In this document: one piece after another, positions 43,081 through 52,800 of the stretch
Numbering within the stretch: position 1 is the stretch's first letter
Layout: each line of letters opens with the position of its first letter
Made by a program: the position numbers and the translations under genes
Notes under the pieces: generated by a model
What the model was told of the DNA's origin: nothing
Databases searched by the model: none
Seen by the model: only the letters and a program-made list of their open reading frames with translations
Source of the DNA: Streptomyces sp. CB01580
GTDB lineage: Bacteria; Actinomycetota; Actinomycetes; Streptomycetales; Streptomycetaceae
Assembly (NCBI RefSeq): GCF_001905795.1
Contig: NZ_LIXJ01000018.1
Location: forward strand, 88,502 to 152,501
DNA: 64,000 bases
Reading direction: 5' to 3'

Positions 43081-45528
43081 ATGGCGGAGATCTTCAACAC
43101 CCCACTGGCAGGACTGGCGCAAGATTCCGCACTTTCCGCACGTTCGGACCGGCCGTCTTCCCTCGCGGCCGCGGTGCTCACCGATGACAATCGCGTCATC
43201 GTGGTCGTCGTCGCGGTCGTGGCCATTGCCGCGCTGGTCGTCGCCCGGTTGCTGCTGCGCCAGGTGCTGGCGGCGGGCGAGGGGACCGACCGGATGAAGG
43301 AGATCGCGGCCGCCGTTCAGGAAGGCGCGAATGCCTACCTGGCCCGACAGTTGCGTACCGTCGGCGTCTTCGCGGTCGTGGTCTTCTTCCTGCTTCTTCT
43401 GCTCCCGGCCGACAACTGGTCGCAGCGTGCGGGTCGCTCACTCTTCTTTCTGGTGGGCGCGCTTTTCTCGGCGACCACCGGATACATCGGCATGCGGCTC
43501 GCCGTGCGCAGCAATGTCCGTGTGGCTGCCGCTGCGCGTGAGGCGACTCCGGAAGAAGGTGAACCGGAAAAGGACCTCACCGCCGTCTCGCACAAGGCGA
43601 TGAAGATCGCTTTTCGTACGGGTGGTGTGGTCGGCATGATCACCGTGGGGCTCGGGCTGCTCGGGGCCTCCTGCGTCGTACTCGTCTACGCCGCGGACGC
43701 TCCGAAGGTGCTGGAGGGCTTCGGGCTCGGTGCTGCGCTCATCGCCATGTTCATGAGGGTCGGTGGCGGCATCTTCACGAAGGCCGCGGACGTCGGTGCC
43801 GACCTCGTCGGCAAGGTCGAGCAGGGGATCCCGGAGGACGACCCGCGCAACGCCGCCACGATCGCCGACAACGTGGGCGACAACGTCGGCGACTGCGCGG
43901 GCATGGCGGCCGACCTCTTCGAGTCGTACGCCGTGACGCTCGTGGCCGCGCTCATCCTCGGGAAGGCCGCCTTCGGGGACTTCGGGCTGGCCTTCCCGCT
44001 GATCGTTCCGGCGATCGGCGTGGTCACCGCGATGATCGGGATCTTCGCGGTCGCCCCGCGGCGCGCGGACCGCAGCGGAATGACGGCCATCAACCGCGGC
44101 TTCTTCGTCTCCGCCGTGATCTCGCTGGCGCTGGTGGCCGCGGGCGTCTTCGCCTACCTGCCGTCCTCGTACGCGGAGCTGGACGGCGTCACCGACACCG
44201 CCATCACCTCGCGCGACGGGGATCCGCGGATCTTCGCCCTGGTCGCCGTCGCCATCGGGATCGTGCTGGCCGCCCTGATCCAGCAGCTGACCGGCTACTT
44301 CACCGAGACGAGCCGGCGCCCGGTCAGGGACATCGGCAAGTCCTCGCTGACCGGCCCGGCCACCGTCGTGCTCGCGGGCGTCTCCATCGGACTGGAGTCC
44401 GCCGTCTACGCGGCGCTGCTGATCGGCCTGGGCGTCTACGGGGCGTTCCTGCTCGGCGGAATGTCGATCATGCTGGCGCTGTTCGCGGTGGCCCTGGCGG
44501 GGACGGGTCTGCTCACGACCGTCGGGGTCATCGTGGCCATGGACACATTCGGACCGGTCTCCGACAACGCGCAGGGCATCGCGGAGATGTCCGGCGATGT
44601 CACGGGCGCGGGCGCACAGGTCCTCACCGACCTGGACGCCGTCGGCAACACGACGAAGGCCATCACCAAGGGCATCGCCATCGCCACCGCGGTCCTGGCG
44701 GCGTCGGCGCTGTTCGGCTCGTACCGCGACGCGATCGCCGGGGCAGTCGAAGGCGTGGGGGCCGGGGCCGGGGCGATGTCCCTCAGCCTGGACATCTCGC
44801 AGCCCAACAACCTGGTGGGCCTGATGCTGGGCGCCGCGGTCGTCTTCCTCTTCTCCGGACTGGCGATCAACGCGGTGTCCAGGTCCGCCGGGGCCGTGGT
44901 CCACGAGGTGCGGCGGCAGTTCCGCGAGCATCCCGGGATCATGGACCGCAGCGAGAAGCCGGAGTACGGACGTGTCGTCGACATCTGTACGAAGGACGCG
45001 CTGCGCGAGCTCGCCACGCCCGGCCTGCTCGCCGTGCTGGCGCCGATCGCCGTCGGGTTCACCCTCGGCGTCGGGGCGCTCGGCTCATACCTCGCGGGCG
45101 CCATCGGCGCGGGGACGCTGATGGCAGTGTTCCTCGCCAACTCCGGTGGTGCCTGGGACAACGCCAAGAAGCTCGTCGAGGACGGCCGGCACGGCGGCAA
45201 GGGCAGTGAGGCCCATGCCGCGACCATCATCGGTGACACGGTCGGCGACCCGTTCAAGGACACCGCGGGACCGGCCATCAACCCCCTGCTGAAGGTGATG
45301 AACCTGGTCGCGCTGCTCATCGCCCCGGCGGTGGTGCAGTTCAGTTATGGGCAGGACGCCAGCCCCGCGGTCCGGGCGGTGGTGGCGGCGCTCGCCATCG
45401 TCGTCATCGTGTACGCGGTCTACGTCTCCAAGCGGCGCGGGATCGCCGTCGGGGATGCGGAGGAGCCCGAGGACGGGGACGGGGGTGGCGGCAGCCACGC
45501 CCGTCCTGGCCGGGCGGCCGTGTCGTGA
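43081..45528 (+). CDS. hppA: membrane proton-translocating pyrophosphatase
   Basis: An 815-residue integral membrane pyrophosphatase with about 16 helices that pumps protons using PPi. Seen are the substrate loop VGADLVGKVEQGIPEDDPRN, the acidic motif ADNVGDNVGDCAG, and the C-terminal EDGRHGGKGSEAHAATIIGD-type Mg-PPi site. GNTTKA near residue 522 has Lys where K+-dependent enzymes have Ala, so this is the K+-independent type. The ATG follows AAGGAGG. The C-terminal ~25 residues are acidic and Gly-rich. It is monocistronic between terminators. Confidence 0.95.
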   Translation: MAEIFNTPLAGLAQDSALSARSDRPSSLAAAVLTDDNRVIVVVVAVVAIAALVVARLLLRQVLAAGEGTDRMKEIAAAVQEGANAYLARQLRTVGVFAVVVFFLLLLLPADNWSQRAGRSLFFLVGALFSATTGYIGMRLAVRSNVRVAAAAREATPEEGEPEKDLTAVSHKAMKIAFRTGGVVGMITVGLGLLGASCVVLVYAADAPKVLEGFGLGAALIAMFMRVGGGIFTKAADVGADLVGKVEQGIPEDDPRNAATIADNVGDNVGDCAGMAADLFESYAVTLVAALILGKAAFGDFGLAFPLIVPAIGVVTAMIGIFAVAPRRADRSGMTAINRGFFVSAVISLALVAAGVFAYLPSSYAELDGVTDTAITSRDGDPRIFALVAVAIGIVLAALIQQLTGYFTETSRRPVRDIGKSSLTGPATVVLAGVSIGLESAVYAALLIGLGVYGAFLLGGMSIMLALFAVALAGTGLLTTVGVIVAMDTFGPVSDNAQGIAEMSGDVTGAGAQVLTDLDAVGNTTKAITKGIAIATAVLAASALFGSYRDAIAGAVEGVGAGAGAMSLSLDISQPNNLVGLMLGAAVVFLFSGLAINAVSRSAGAVVHEVRRQFREHPGIMDRSEKPEYGRVVDICTKDALRELATPGLLAVLAPIAVGFTLGVGALGSYLAGAIGAGTLMAVFLANSGGAWDNAKKLVEDGRHGGKGSEAHAATIIGDTVGDPFKDTAGPAINPLLKVMNLVALLIAPAVVQFSYGQDASPAVRAVVAALAIVVIVYAVYVSKRRGIAVGDAEEPEDGDGGGGSHARPGRAAVS

Positions 45529-45550
45529 GGCGGTGAGAGGGGCGGATCAA

Positions 45551-45594
45551 CGGCCGGGCGGACGAAGGGGGCTGATGCCCCGTCCGCCCGGCCG
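45551..45594 (+). terminator. terminator of hppA
   Basis: A 14-bp perfect stem: CGGCCGGGCGGACG (45551-45564) with CGTCCGCCCGGCCG (45581-45594), and extra GGGC/GCCC pairing in the loop. Confidence 0.8.
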
Positions 45595-45620
45595 ATGCCG
45601 CTCACCGGGGAAACCGTGGT

Positions 45621-45665
45621 CGGTCGGCCCGGTCGGCCCGGTCGGCCCGGTCGGCCCGGTCGGCC
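45621..45665. repeat. five perfect copies of a 9-bp repeat
   Basis: CGGTCGGCC is repeated five times without change. The rest of the 452-bp spacer (45529-45980) has no gene. It also holds a 12-bp arm inverted repeat (45778-45789 with 45794-45805, one mismatch) and AT-richer DNA before the lipoprotein gene. Confidence 0.85.
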
Positions 45666-45980
45666 GTATGGCGGCTCGGGGGAGCGGGCGGGGTGGTGCG
45701 GTGGTGCAGCCGGGTGCTGGGTGGCGGGTGGCGGGTGGTTCGTGGGGTGTTCGCCGCCTGTAGGCCCCCGTACCCGTACGCATGCATGTGTGTACATGCG
45801 TGCGTCATGCTGTTCGCTCGGGTGTTCCCGTTTTCGGTAGCTGTGCGGGTGAGTTGTATCTCCCTCATTCTCCTTGGTGCAAATGGCTGCAAAAGGTGAT
45901 CCATCGGACGAGAGGCACCCGGATGGAGGGCGCCCGACGTGTAAGTTCCGGGGCCGAGAGTCTTGGAAGGGACCGATCCG

Positions 45981-46607
45981 GTGAACAAGAAGCTTGCGTC
46001 CGCACTGTCCGGCGGTGCGGTACTGGTACTCACGCTGTCGGGCTGTGGTGGCGACGACAAGAGCGAGAAGGTGAACGACTGGGCCAAGAAGGTCTGCGAC
46101 CAGGTCCAGCCCCAGCTGCAGAAGATCGCGAACGCCAACGCCGCCATCCAGCAGCAGACCGCCGACAACAGCAAGCCCGCCGACGTCCAGAAGACCGACT
46201 CGGCCGCCTTCCAGCAGATCTCGCAGGCGTACAAGGCGCTGGGCAAGGCCGTCGAGTCCGCGGGCCCGCCGCCCGTCGACAACGGCGAGGCCACGCACAA
46301 GGACGCTGTGAAGGAGCTCAACACCTCCTCCGCGGCGTACGCGGACCTGCAGAAGAAGGTCGACGCCCTCGATACGAAGGACCAGGCGAAGTTCGCCGAC
46401 GGCCTCAAGGGCATCGCGGACGAGCTGAACAAGATCAGCTCCAATGGTGACCAGGCCCTGAAGAGGCTTCAGTCCGGCGAGGTCGCCACCGCGATGGCGA
46501 AGCAGAAGGGCTGCCAGAAGCCGACGGCCTCGGTGCCGCCCAAGAACACCACTCCGGGATCGGGCGCCCCGGCGGCGCCGTCCACCTCGCCCAGCAAGGA
46601 GTCCTGA
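45981..46607 (+). CDS. small secreted lipoprotein
   Basis: A 208-residue protein. The basic start MNKKLAS, a hydrophobic segment and the lipobox LTLSGCGG predict lipidation at Cys-22. The mature part is helical and Lys/Ala/Gln-rich, with a C-terminal Thr/Pro/Ser tail. It is conserved in Streptomyces but of unknown function. The GTG at 45981 follows GGAAGGGA; an upstream ATG at 45963 would disrupt the signal peptide. Confidence 0.85.
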   Translation: MNKKLASALSGGAVLVLTLSGCGGDDKSEKVNDWAKKVCDQVQPQLQKIANANAAIQQQTADNSKPADVQKTDSAAFQQISQAYKALGKAVESAGPPPVDNGEATHKDAVKELNTSSAAYADLQKKVDALDTKDQAKFADGLKGIADELNKISSNGDQALKRLQSGEVATAMAKQKGCQKPTASVPPKNTTPGSGAPAAPSTSPSKES

Positions 46608-46738
46608 CCGGTCGGCCCGGTATCCGTTCGGCCCGGTGGGCCGGGCGGCGTGAGCGGCCCGGGTGGTCCGAGCGGCCCGGACAGTCCTATGGGTGCCGGG
46701 CCGCTGCCGTTGTCGGTGGGAGCGGACACAATGGTCGG

Positions 46739-48253
46739 GTGAGTACGACCCGCCTTCCCGTGCCCGACCGTTCGCCCCGGCTCCGCGAAGCCCTGCTCGC
46801 CGCCGCCTTCACCGCCGACGGGCTCCTCGACCTGCTCGGTGCGCCCGCCTATGCCGCTCTCGCCCGCAGCGAGACGGTTCCGGCGCTGCGCGCCACCCGG
46901 GGGGCGTCCCCGCTCGACACCCTGGTGCGGCTCTTCCTGCTCCAGCGCCCCGTCCCCCACGAGCGGGCCCGAGCCGCGCTTCCGCTGGCGGAGTGCATGG
47001 AGGACGGCTGGGTGGTCCGCGCCGGTGACGAGGTGCGGGCCGCTGTCGACGTGCGTCCGTACAGCGGGCCCGAGGGGCAGGACTGGTACATCGTCTCCGA
47101 CCTGGGCTGCTCGGTCGGCGGCGCGGGCGGCATCGGTTCGCGCGAGGAGGGCGTGGTCCTCGGAGTCGGCGGGGCGTCCGCCACCCTCGCCGGAATCACC
47201 GTCCGTACGCCGGTCGCCTCCGTGCTCGACATCGGTACGGGCTCAGGCATCCAGGCACTGCACGCCTCGCAGCACGCCGGTCGGGTGACGGCCACCGATC
47301 TCAACCCGCGCGCACTGGAGTTCACCCGGCTGACGCTGGCCCTGTCCGGCGCACCGGCGGCGGACCTGCGCCTGGGCTCCCTGTACGAGCCGGTCGGCAC
47401 GGAGAAGTACGACCTGATCGTCTCCAACCCGCCGTTCGTCATCTCGCCCGGCGCCCGTCTCACCTACCGCGACGGAGGCATGGGCGGCGACGACCTGTGC
47501 CGGACCCTGGTACAGCAGACGGGCGACCGGCTCAACGAAGGCGGATACGCCCACTTCCTGGCCAACTGGCAGCACGTGGAGGGCGAGGAGTGGCAGAACC
47601 GGCTGAGTTCCTGGGTGCCCTACGGCTGCGACGCCTGGATCGTGCAGCGTGAGGTCCAGGACGTCACGCAGTACGCGGAGCTGTGGCTGCGCGACAGCGG
47701 CGACCACCGTACGGACCCCGCCGAGTACGCGGCCCGGTACGACGCCTGGCTGGACGAGTTCGAGGCCCGCAGGACCAGGAGCGTCGGCTTCGGCTGGATC
47801 ACCCTGCGGAAGTCCGCCGCGGCCGCGGCCGGGAATCCGTCCGTCGTGATCGAGGAATGGCCGCACGCGGTGGAGCAGCCGCTCGGGCCGGCCGTGCAGG
47901 CCCACTTCGCCCGCCAGGACTACCTCCGCGAGCAGGACGACGCCGCGCTGTTGGCCGGGCGGTTCGCGCTCGCCGCCGAGGTCGTGCAGGAGCAGGTCGG
48001 CCTGCCCGGAGCGGAGGACCCCGAGCACGTGGTGCTCCGTCAGAACCGCGGTATGCGGCGCGCGACGAAGGTCGACGCCGTCGGCGCGGGCTTCGCGGGC
48101 GTGTGCGACGGGACGCTGCCGGCGGGCCGGATCCTGGACGCGATCGCCCAGTTGATGAACGAGGACCCGGTGCTGCTGCGCGACCGCACCCCGCAGGCGA
48201 TCCGGTTGTTGGTGGAGGAAGGGTTCCTGGAGCCGGTGGGGTCGGCCGAGTGA
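46739..48253 (+). CDS. SAM-dependent class I methyltransferase
   Basis: A 504-residue protein. A unique N-terminal ~165 residues precede a Rossmann methyltransferase domain. VLDIGTGSGIQALHAS (about 162) is motif I, VTATDLNPRALEF motif II, and LIVSNPPFVIS (about 225) the NPPF motif of enzymes that methylate Gln or adenine N6. The C-terminal third is a separate winged-helix-like region. The PrmC/RsmC-like motif suggests action on a ribosomal or translation target, unproven. GTG start 131 bp after the lipoprotein gene. Confidence 0.9.
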   Translation: MSTTRLPVPDRSPRLREALLAAAFTADGLLDLLGAPAYAALARSETVPALRATRGASPLDTLVRLFLLQRPVPHERARAALPLAECMEDGWVVRAGDEVRAAVDVRPYSGPEGQDWYIVSDLGCSVGGAGGIGSREEGVVLGVGGASATLAGITVRTPVASVLDIGTGSGIQALHASQHAGRVTATDLNPRALEFTRLTLALSGAPAADLRLGSLYEPVGTEKYDLIVSNPPFVISPGARLTYRDGGMGGDDLCRTLVQQTGDRLNEGGYAHFLANWQHVEGEEWQNRLSSWVPYGCDAWIVQREVQDVTQYAELWLRDSGDHRTDPAEYAARYDAWLDEFEARRTRSVGFGWITLRKSAAAAAGNPSVVIEEWPHAVEQPLGPAVQAHFARQDYLREQDDAALLAGRFALAAEVVQEQVGLPGAEDPEHVVLRQNRGMRRATKVDAVGAGFAGVCDGTLPAGRILDAIAQLMNEDPVLLRDRTPQAIRLLVEEGFLEPVGSAE

Positions 48254-48853
48254 CGGTGTCGCCGTGATCCGGAAGGGGCCGTTCTGTTCTGGTTCGGGTC
48301 GTTCCGGTTCGAAGCGGTTCCGGGGCGGGGTGTGCCTCTGTACATGGTGAACGTCCTCTTCACCGGCGGTGCCGTTCTTGTCGCCCAGTGGTTCGCCGTC
48401 GTGTCTCGTGTTCCGGTTGCGCTCGGTGGCGGGACCCGTACGACGGACCCCGAGCCGGGACGGGGAGGTGTCCGGCGTCTGCCGCCGGTTCGGTTCCGGT
48501 TCGGTTTCGGGACGGACCAGTGTCCCGAGCGGCTTCCGGGCCGCCTCCCGGCTTCGGCGCGGCGTTCCTGAGCGGCTTCGGGCCGGCCGCCACCCCTGAT
48601 CGGCCTCTGGACCGGTCCCGCGTCTCCCGGCCGGGCCCCGGCTCGGCGTCCCGGCCCCGAGCCGAGGTCGCGCCCGAACCGGCGTCCGGCGCCCGAATCG
48701 GCGTCCGAGCCCGAGTCGAAGTCCGCGTCGGCCCGGTGGCGGGTGAATCCGGCCATTCACCCGGGGTTCGCGTCCGCGACGCCCGGGGGTGACAGCCTCC
48801 ACCTGACCGGACGACACGGCCCCGGCCGAACAGCGACAGGGAGGCGGACGGAC
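48254..48853. other. 600-bp gene-less spacer
   Basis: Composed largely of GGTTCCGGTTCG-type and CGTCCG(A) short repeats. Frames on both strands are Arg/Pro/Gly-rich and unlikely to be genes. The right end holds GGGAGG, the ribosome site for the small membrane protein. Confidence 0.5.
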
Positions 48854-49051
48854 ATGGAGAGCGGACCAGCGGTTCTCGCCGGAGCAGTGTTCACGCTGTT
48901 CGGCGCCGCGCTGCTGCTGTGGACGGGGGCGCGCGTGATGCGCCGCGCGCCGGTGGCGCATGGAGTGAGCCCCCTCGCTTCCGCCGCGCTCGCCACTGTG
49001 TTCGGCGTACTTTTTCTCGTTCTCGGTGTGTGGTGCTTCACTCGCATCTGA
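48854..49051 (+). CDS. small two-helix membrane protein
   Basis: A 65-residue protein with two membrane helices (about 5-25 and 42-62) linked by a basic loop MRRAPVAHG. The ATG follows GGGAGG at nine bases. It is not recognised beyond being a small conserved-looking membrane protein upstream of topA. Hydrophobic pattern and ribosome site support it as real. Confidence 0.65.
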   Translation: MESGPAVLAGAVFTLFGAALLLWTGARVMRRAPVAHGVSPLASAALATVFGVLFLVLGVWCFTRI

Positions 49052-49464
49052 TCCACTTCCCACCGGGACCCACGGGTTTTTGCCGGCTGTCGCCACGCAT
49101 GGCGGACCCCCGGGGGCATCGCGGATCCCGCCCGGCGGGACATGGCGGGGGACACACGGGGCAGGGTGGGGAAGGTGAGAAACACGCCCGGAGGGCCCGT
49201 GCCCGGTGGCGGACACCACGCGCCGCCGGCGGTGGTGCCGCAGTGGTCGGGAGCCGGCGGGCAGCGGTCGTACGCCCGACGGACCGGGTACTCCGGGCGG
49301 CAGGAATGCCGGGAGTCGGGTTACCGTTCGAGTGGCCGTTGCGGGCTTTTGCCGTTTGACACGGGGGCGGGTTGTACCGTCACACTCCGCAGCGACGGCA
49401 CCGTCGGCGGCGTCATGCCGCTGCCCGGATGCCCACCGAGCGTCGACCGGAGAGAAGAGCGAAG
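49052..49464. promoter_or_regulatory. topA upstream region
   Basis: 413 bp without a gene. TTGACA at 49356-49361 is an exact -35 element, but the best -10-like sequences (TACCGT at 49375 or later) are poorly spaced. Non-optimal spacing is plausible for a topoisomerase promoter that responds to supercoiling, a known property of Streptomyces topA; the assignment here is tentative. Confidence 0.4.
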
Positions 49465-52380
49465 TTGTCCCCGACCAGCGAGACCGCACAGGGCGGCCGC
49501 CGACTCGTCATCGTCGAGTCGCCTGCCAAGGCGAAGACGATCAAGGGCTACCTCGGCCCCGGATACGTCGTCGAGGCGAGTGTCGGGCACATCCGCGACC
49601 TGCCGAACGGTGCCGCAGAGGTCCCGGAGGAGTACACCGGCGAGGTGCGTCGGCTCGGCGTCGACGTCGAGCACGACTTCCAGCCCGTCTATGTCGTCAA
49701 CGCGGACAAGAAGGCCCAGGTCAGGAAGCTCAAGCAGCTTCTCGCCGAATCCGACGAACTCTTCCTCGCCACCGATGAGGACCGCGAGGGCGAAGCCATC
49801 GCGTGGCACCTGCAGGAAGTCCTGAAGCCCAAGGTCCCGGTCCACCGGATGGTCTTCCACGAGATCACCAAGGACGCGATCCGGGCCGCCGTCGCCAACC
49901 CGCGCGAGCTCAACCAGCGCATGGTCGACGCCCAGGAGACCCGCCGCATCCTCGACCGGCTCTACGGCTACGAGGTCTCGCCGGTCCTGTGGAAGAAGGT
50001 CATGCCGCGGCTGTCGGCCGGGCGCGTCCAGTCCGTGGCGACCCGTCTCGTCGTCGAGCGGGAGCGCGAGCGCATCGCCTTCCGCTCCGCCGAGTACTGG
50101 GACCTGACCGGAACGTTCTCCACCGGAACGGGTGCGAATGGGGCGGACGCCTCCGACCCGTCGACCTTCACCGCCCGCCTCAACACGGTCGACGGCCGCC
50201 GTGTCGCCCAGGGCCGTGACTTCGGCCCGGACGGCCGGCTGAAGTCCGGCTCCGGCCAGGTGCTGCACCTGGACGAGGTGAATGCCCGCGCGCTGGCCGC
50301 CGCGCTCGCCGACAGCGCGTTCGCCGTGCGTTCCGTCGAGTCGAAGCCGTATCGCCGTTCCCCGTACGCCCCCTTCCGTACGACGACCCTCCAGCAGGAG
50401 GCGAGCCGGAAGCTGGGCTTCGGCGCCAAGGCCACCATGCAGGTCGCGCAGAAGCTGTACGAGAACGGCTTCATCACGTACATGCGTACGGACTCCACGA
50501 TCCTCTCGGACACGGCGGTCGCCGCAGCCCGGGCGCAGGTCACGCAGCTGTACGGGGCCGACTACCTGCCGGACAAGCCGCGCACGTACGCCGGGAAGGT
50601 CAAGAACGCGCAGGAGGCGCACGAGGCGATCCGCCCGTCCGGCGACCGCTTCCGTACCCCCGCCGAGACCGGCCTCACCGGTGACCAGTTCCGGCTCTAC
50701 GAGCTGATCTGGAAGCGGACCGTCGCCTCCCAGATGAAGGACGCGGTCGGCAACTCCGTCACCGTCAGGATCGGCGGCCGGGCGAGCGACGGCCGGGACG
50801 CCGAGTTCTCCGCGTCCGGCAAGACGATCACGTTCCACGGGTTCATGAAGGCGTACGTCGAGGGCGCCGACGACCCGAACGCCGAGCTCGACGACCGTGA
50901 GCGCCGCCTCCCGCAGGTCGCCGAGGGCGACGCGCTGTCCGCCGAGGAGATCTCGGCCGACGGGCACGCCACCAAGCCCCCGGCCCGCTACACCGAGGCC
51001 TCGCTGGTCAAGGAGCTCGAAGAGCGCGAGATCGGCCGCCCGTCTACGTACGCGTCGATCATCGGCACGATCCTGGACCGCGGCTACGTCTTCAAGAAGG
51101 GCACGGCGCTCGTCCCGTCCTTCCTCTCGTTCGCCGTGGTCAACCTGCTGGAGAAGCACTTCGGCCGACTCGTCGACTACGACTTCACCGCGAAGATGGA
51201 GGACGACCTCGACCGCATCGCGCGGGGCGAGGCCCAGGCCGTGCCGTGGCTGAAGCGTTTCTACTTCGGCGCGGGCGGCGACGACCTGGCGGGCGCGGGC
51301 GCGGGCGCGGCCTCCGACGCGGGCAACGGCGACGGCGACCACCTCGGCGGCCTGAAGGAACTCGTCACCGACCTCGGCGCGATCGACGCCCGGGAGATCT
51401 CCTCGTTCCTCGTCGGCAACGGCATCAAGCTGCGGGTCGGCCGCTACGGGCCGTACATCGAGCGCGGCGAGAAGGACGCGGAGGGCCACCAGCGCGCGGA
51501 CGTGCCGGAGGACCTGGCTCCGGACGAGCTGTCCGTGGAGTACGCGGAGGAGCTGCTGGCCAAGCCGAGCGGCGACTTCGAACTCGGTACGGACCCGATC
51601 ACCGGGCACCAGATCGTCGCCAAGGCCGGTCGCTACGGCCCGTACGTCACCGAGGTGCTGCCCGAGGGCACCCCGAAGACCGGCAAGAGCGCGGTGAAGC
51701 CGCGGACCGCCTCCCTCTTCAAGTCCATGTCGTTGGAGACGGTGACGCTGGCCGACGCGCTCCGGCTGATGTCGCTGCCCCGCGTCGTCGGCGAGGACAC
51801 CGACGGCGTCGAGATCACCGCGCAGAACGGCCGCTACGGCCCGTACCTGAAGAAGGGCACGGACTCGCGTTCGCTCGCCTCCGAGGAGCAGCTCTTCGAC
51901 ATCACCCTCGAAGAGGCCCTCGCGATCTACGCGCAGCCCAAGCAGCGCGGTCGCGCCGCCGCCAAGCCGCCGCTGAAGGAGCTCGGCACGGACCCGGTGA
52001 GCGGGGCGCCGGTCGTGGTCAAGGACGGCCGCTTCGGCCCGTATGTGACCGACGGCGAGACCAACGCCACGCTGCGGACCGCCGACAGCGTCGAGACGAT
52101 CACGCCGGAACGTGGTTACGAGCTGCTCGCCGAGAAGCGTGCCAAGGGGCCCGCGAAGAAGAAGACGGCGAAGAAGGCCCCGGCCAAGAAGACGGCCGCG
52201 AAGAAGACGGCGGCCAAGAAGACCACGACCGCCAAGAAGACCACGACCGCCAAGAAGACGGCGGCGACCGCCAAGAAGACCGCGGCGAAGAAGACCACGG
52301 CCACGAAGAAGACGGCGGCGAAGAAGACGGCCGCCGCGAAGGGGACCACGGCGGCGTCCGCGGCCGCCGGGGAGAGCTGA
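49465..52380 (+). CDS. topA: DNA topoisomerase I
   Basis: A 971-residue type IA topoisomerase. The TOPRIM domain has VIVESPAKAKTIKGYLG (residue ~16) and FLATDEDREGEAIAWHL. The catalytic Tyr is in GFITYMRTDSTIL (about 335). The C-terminus has no zinc fingers but several GRYGPY/GRFGPY repeats (e.g. near 660, 725, 790 and 855). It ends in a ~75-residue KKT/AAKK tail, known in Streptomyces to raise DNA binding and processivity. The start is the TTG at 49465 after GGAGAGAAG; the frame upstream is Arg-rich and unlike the family. Confidence 0.96.
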   Translation: MSPTSETAQGGRRLVIVESPAKAKTIKGYLGPGYVVEASVGHIRDLPNGAAEVPEEYTGEVRRLGVDVEHDFQPVYVVNADKKAQVRKLKQLLAESDELFLATDEDREGEAIAWHLQEVLKPKVPVHRMVFHEITKDAIRAAVANPRELNQRMVDAQETRRILDRLYGYEVSPVLWKKVMPRLSAGRVQSVATRLVVERERERIAFRSAEYWDLTGTFSTGTGANGADASDPSTFTARLNTVDGRRVAQGRDFGPDGRLKSGSGQVLHLDEVNARALAAALADSAFAVRSVESKPYRRSPYAPFRTTTLQQEASRKLGFGAKATMQVAQKLYENGFITYMRTDSTILSDTAVAAARAQVTQLYGADYLPDKPRTYAGKVKNAQEAHEAIRPSGDRFRTPAETGLTGDQFRLYELIWKRTVASQMKDAVGNSVTVRIGGRASDGRDAEFSASGKTITFHGFMKAYVEGADDPNAELDDRERRLPQVAEGDALSAEEISADGHATKPPARYTEASLVKELEEREIGRPSTYASIIGTILDRGYVFKKGTALVPSFLSFAVVNLLEKHFGRLVDYDFTAKMEDDLDRIARGEAQAVPWLKRFYFGAGGDDLAGAGAGAASDAGNGDGDHLGGLKELVTDLGAIDAREISSFLVGNGIKLRVGRYGPYIERGEKDAEGHQRADVPEDLAPDELSVEYAEELLAKPSGDFELGTDPITGHQIVAKAGRYGPYVTEVLPEGTPKTGKSAVKPRTASLFKSMSLETVTLADALRLMSLPRVVGEDTDGVEITAQNGRYGPYLKKGTDSRSLASEEQLFDITLEEALAIYAQPKQRGRAAAKPPLKELGTDPVSGAPVVVKDGRFGPYVTDGETNATLRTADSVETITPERGYELLAEKRAKGPAKKKTAKKAPAKKTAAKKTAAKKTTTAKKTTTAKKTAATAKKTAAKKTTATKKTAAKKTAAAKGTTAASAAAGES

Positions 52381-52800
52381 CCGAGGACCCGGTACCGGTG
52401 GGCTGACCGGGGCCGGAGTATCGGTGGGCTGACCGAGGGCCGAGGCGTGGATGGGACCGGGCCGGGGCCTGGGACCGTGAGCTGATCGGAGGGGCGTCCC
52501 GCTTCAGTGCGGGCCGCCCCGTCTTGTACGGGGCGGCCCGTTCCGTATGGGAAGCGGTCCGCCCTCGCGCGGGAGGCGGCCCGGTTTTCGTACGGGGGAG
52601 TTTCCGGCGGGGGTTTCTCGTACGGGGACGCCGCCGGTCCGGCGGGGCGTGAGGCGTGGGCGGCTGCGGCCGGGCCACCTCCGCAGCGCGTCGTCCGTGC
52701 TCCTGTCGCACGCCCCGAGCTGCCCGCACACCGCGCCCTCGTCGTCCACATGTTCGGGCGTGGCCTCCGGGGAGTCGTCCGATCCGGATAGGCTGGGCGG
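52381..52800. other. spacer between topA and tmk
   Basis: 420 bp without a gene. It contains an imperfect CGGTGGGCTGACCG repeat just after topA, the topA terminator, and a further run of CGGGGGC-type motifs before tmk. Confidence 0.5.
52510..52540 (+). terminator. terminator of topA
   Basis: CGGGCCGCCCCGT (52510-52522) pairs perfectly with ACGGGGCGGCCCG (52528-52540) across CTTGT. Confidence 0.8.

Noticed and set aside
45621..45665. CRISPR-like array of short repeats
   Set aside because: Units are 9 bp with no spacers; simple tandem repeat.
48332..48571. 79-codon frame after the methyltransferase
   Set aside because: Arg/Gly/Pro-rich, lies in GGTTCC repeats and lacks a ribosome site.
47243..49489. 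748-residue minus-strand frame
   Set aside because: Antisense to the methyltransferase and across spacers, low-complexity and without a domain.
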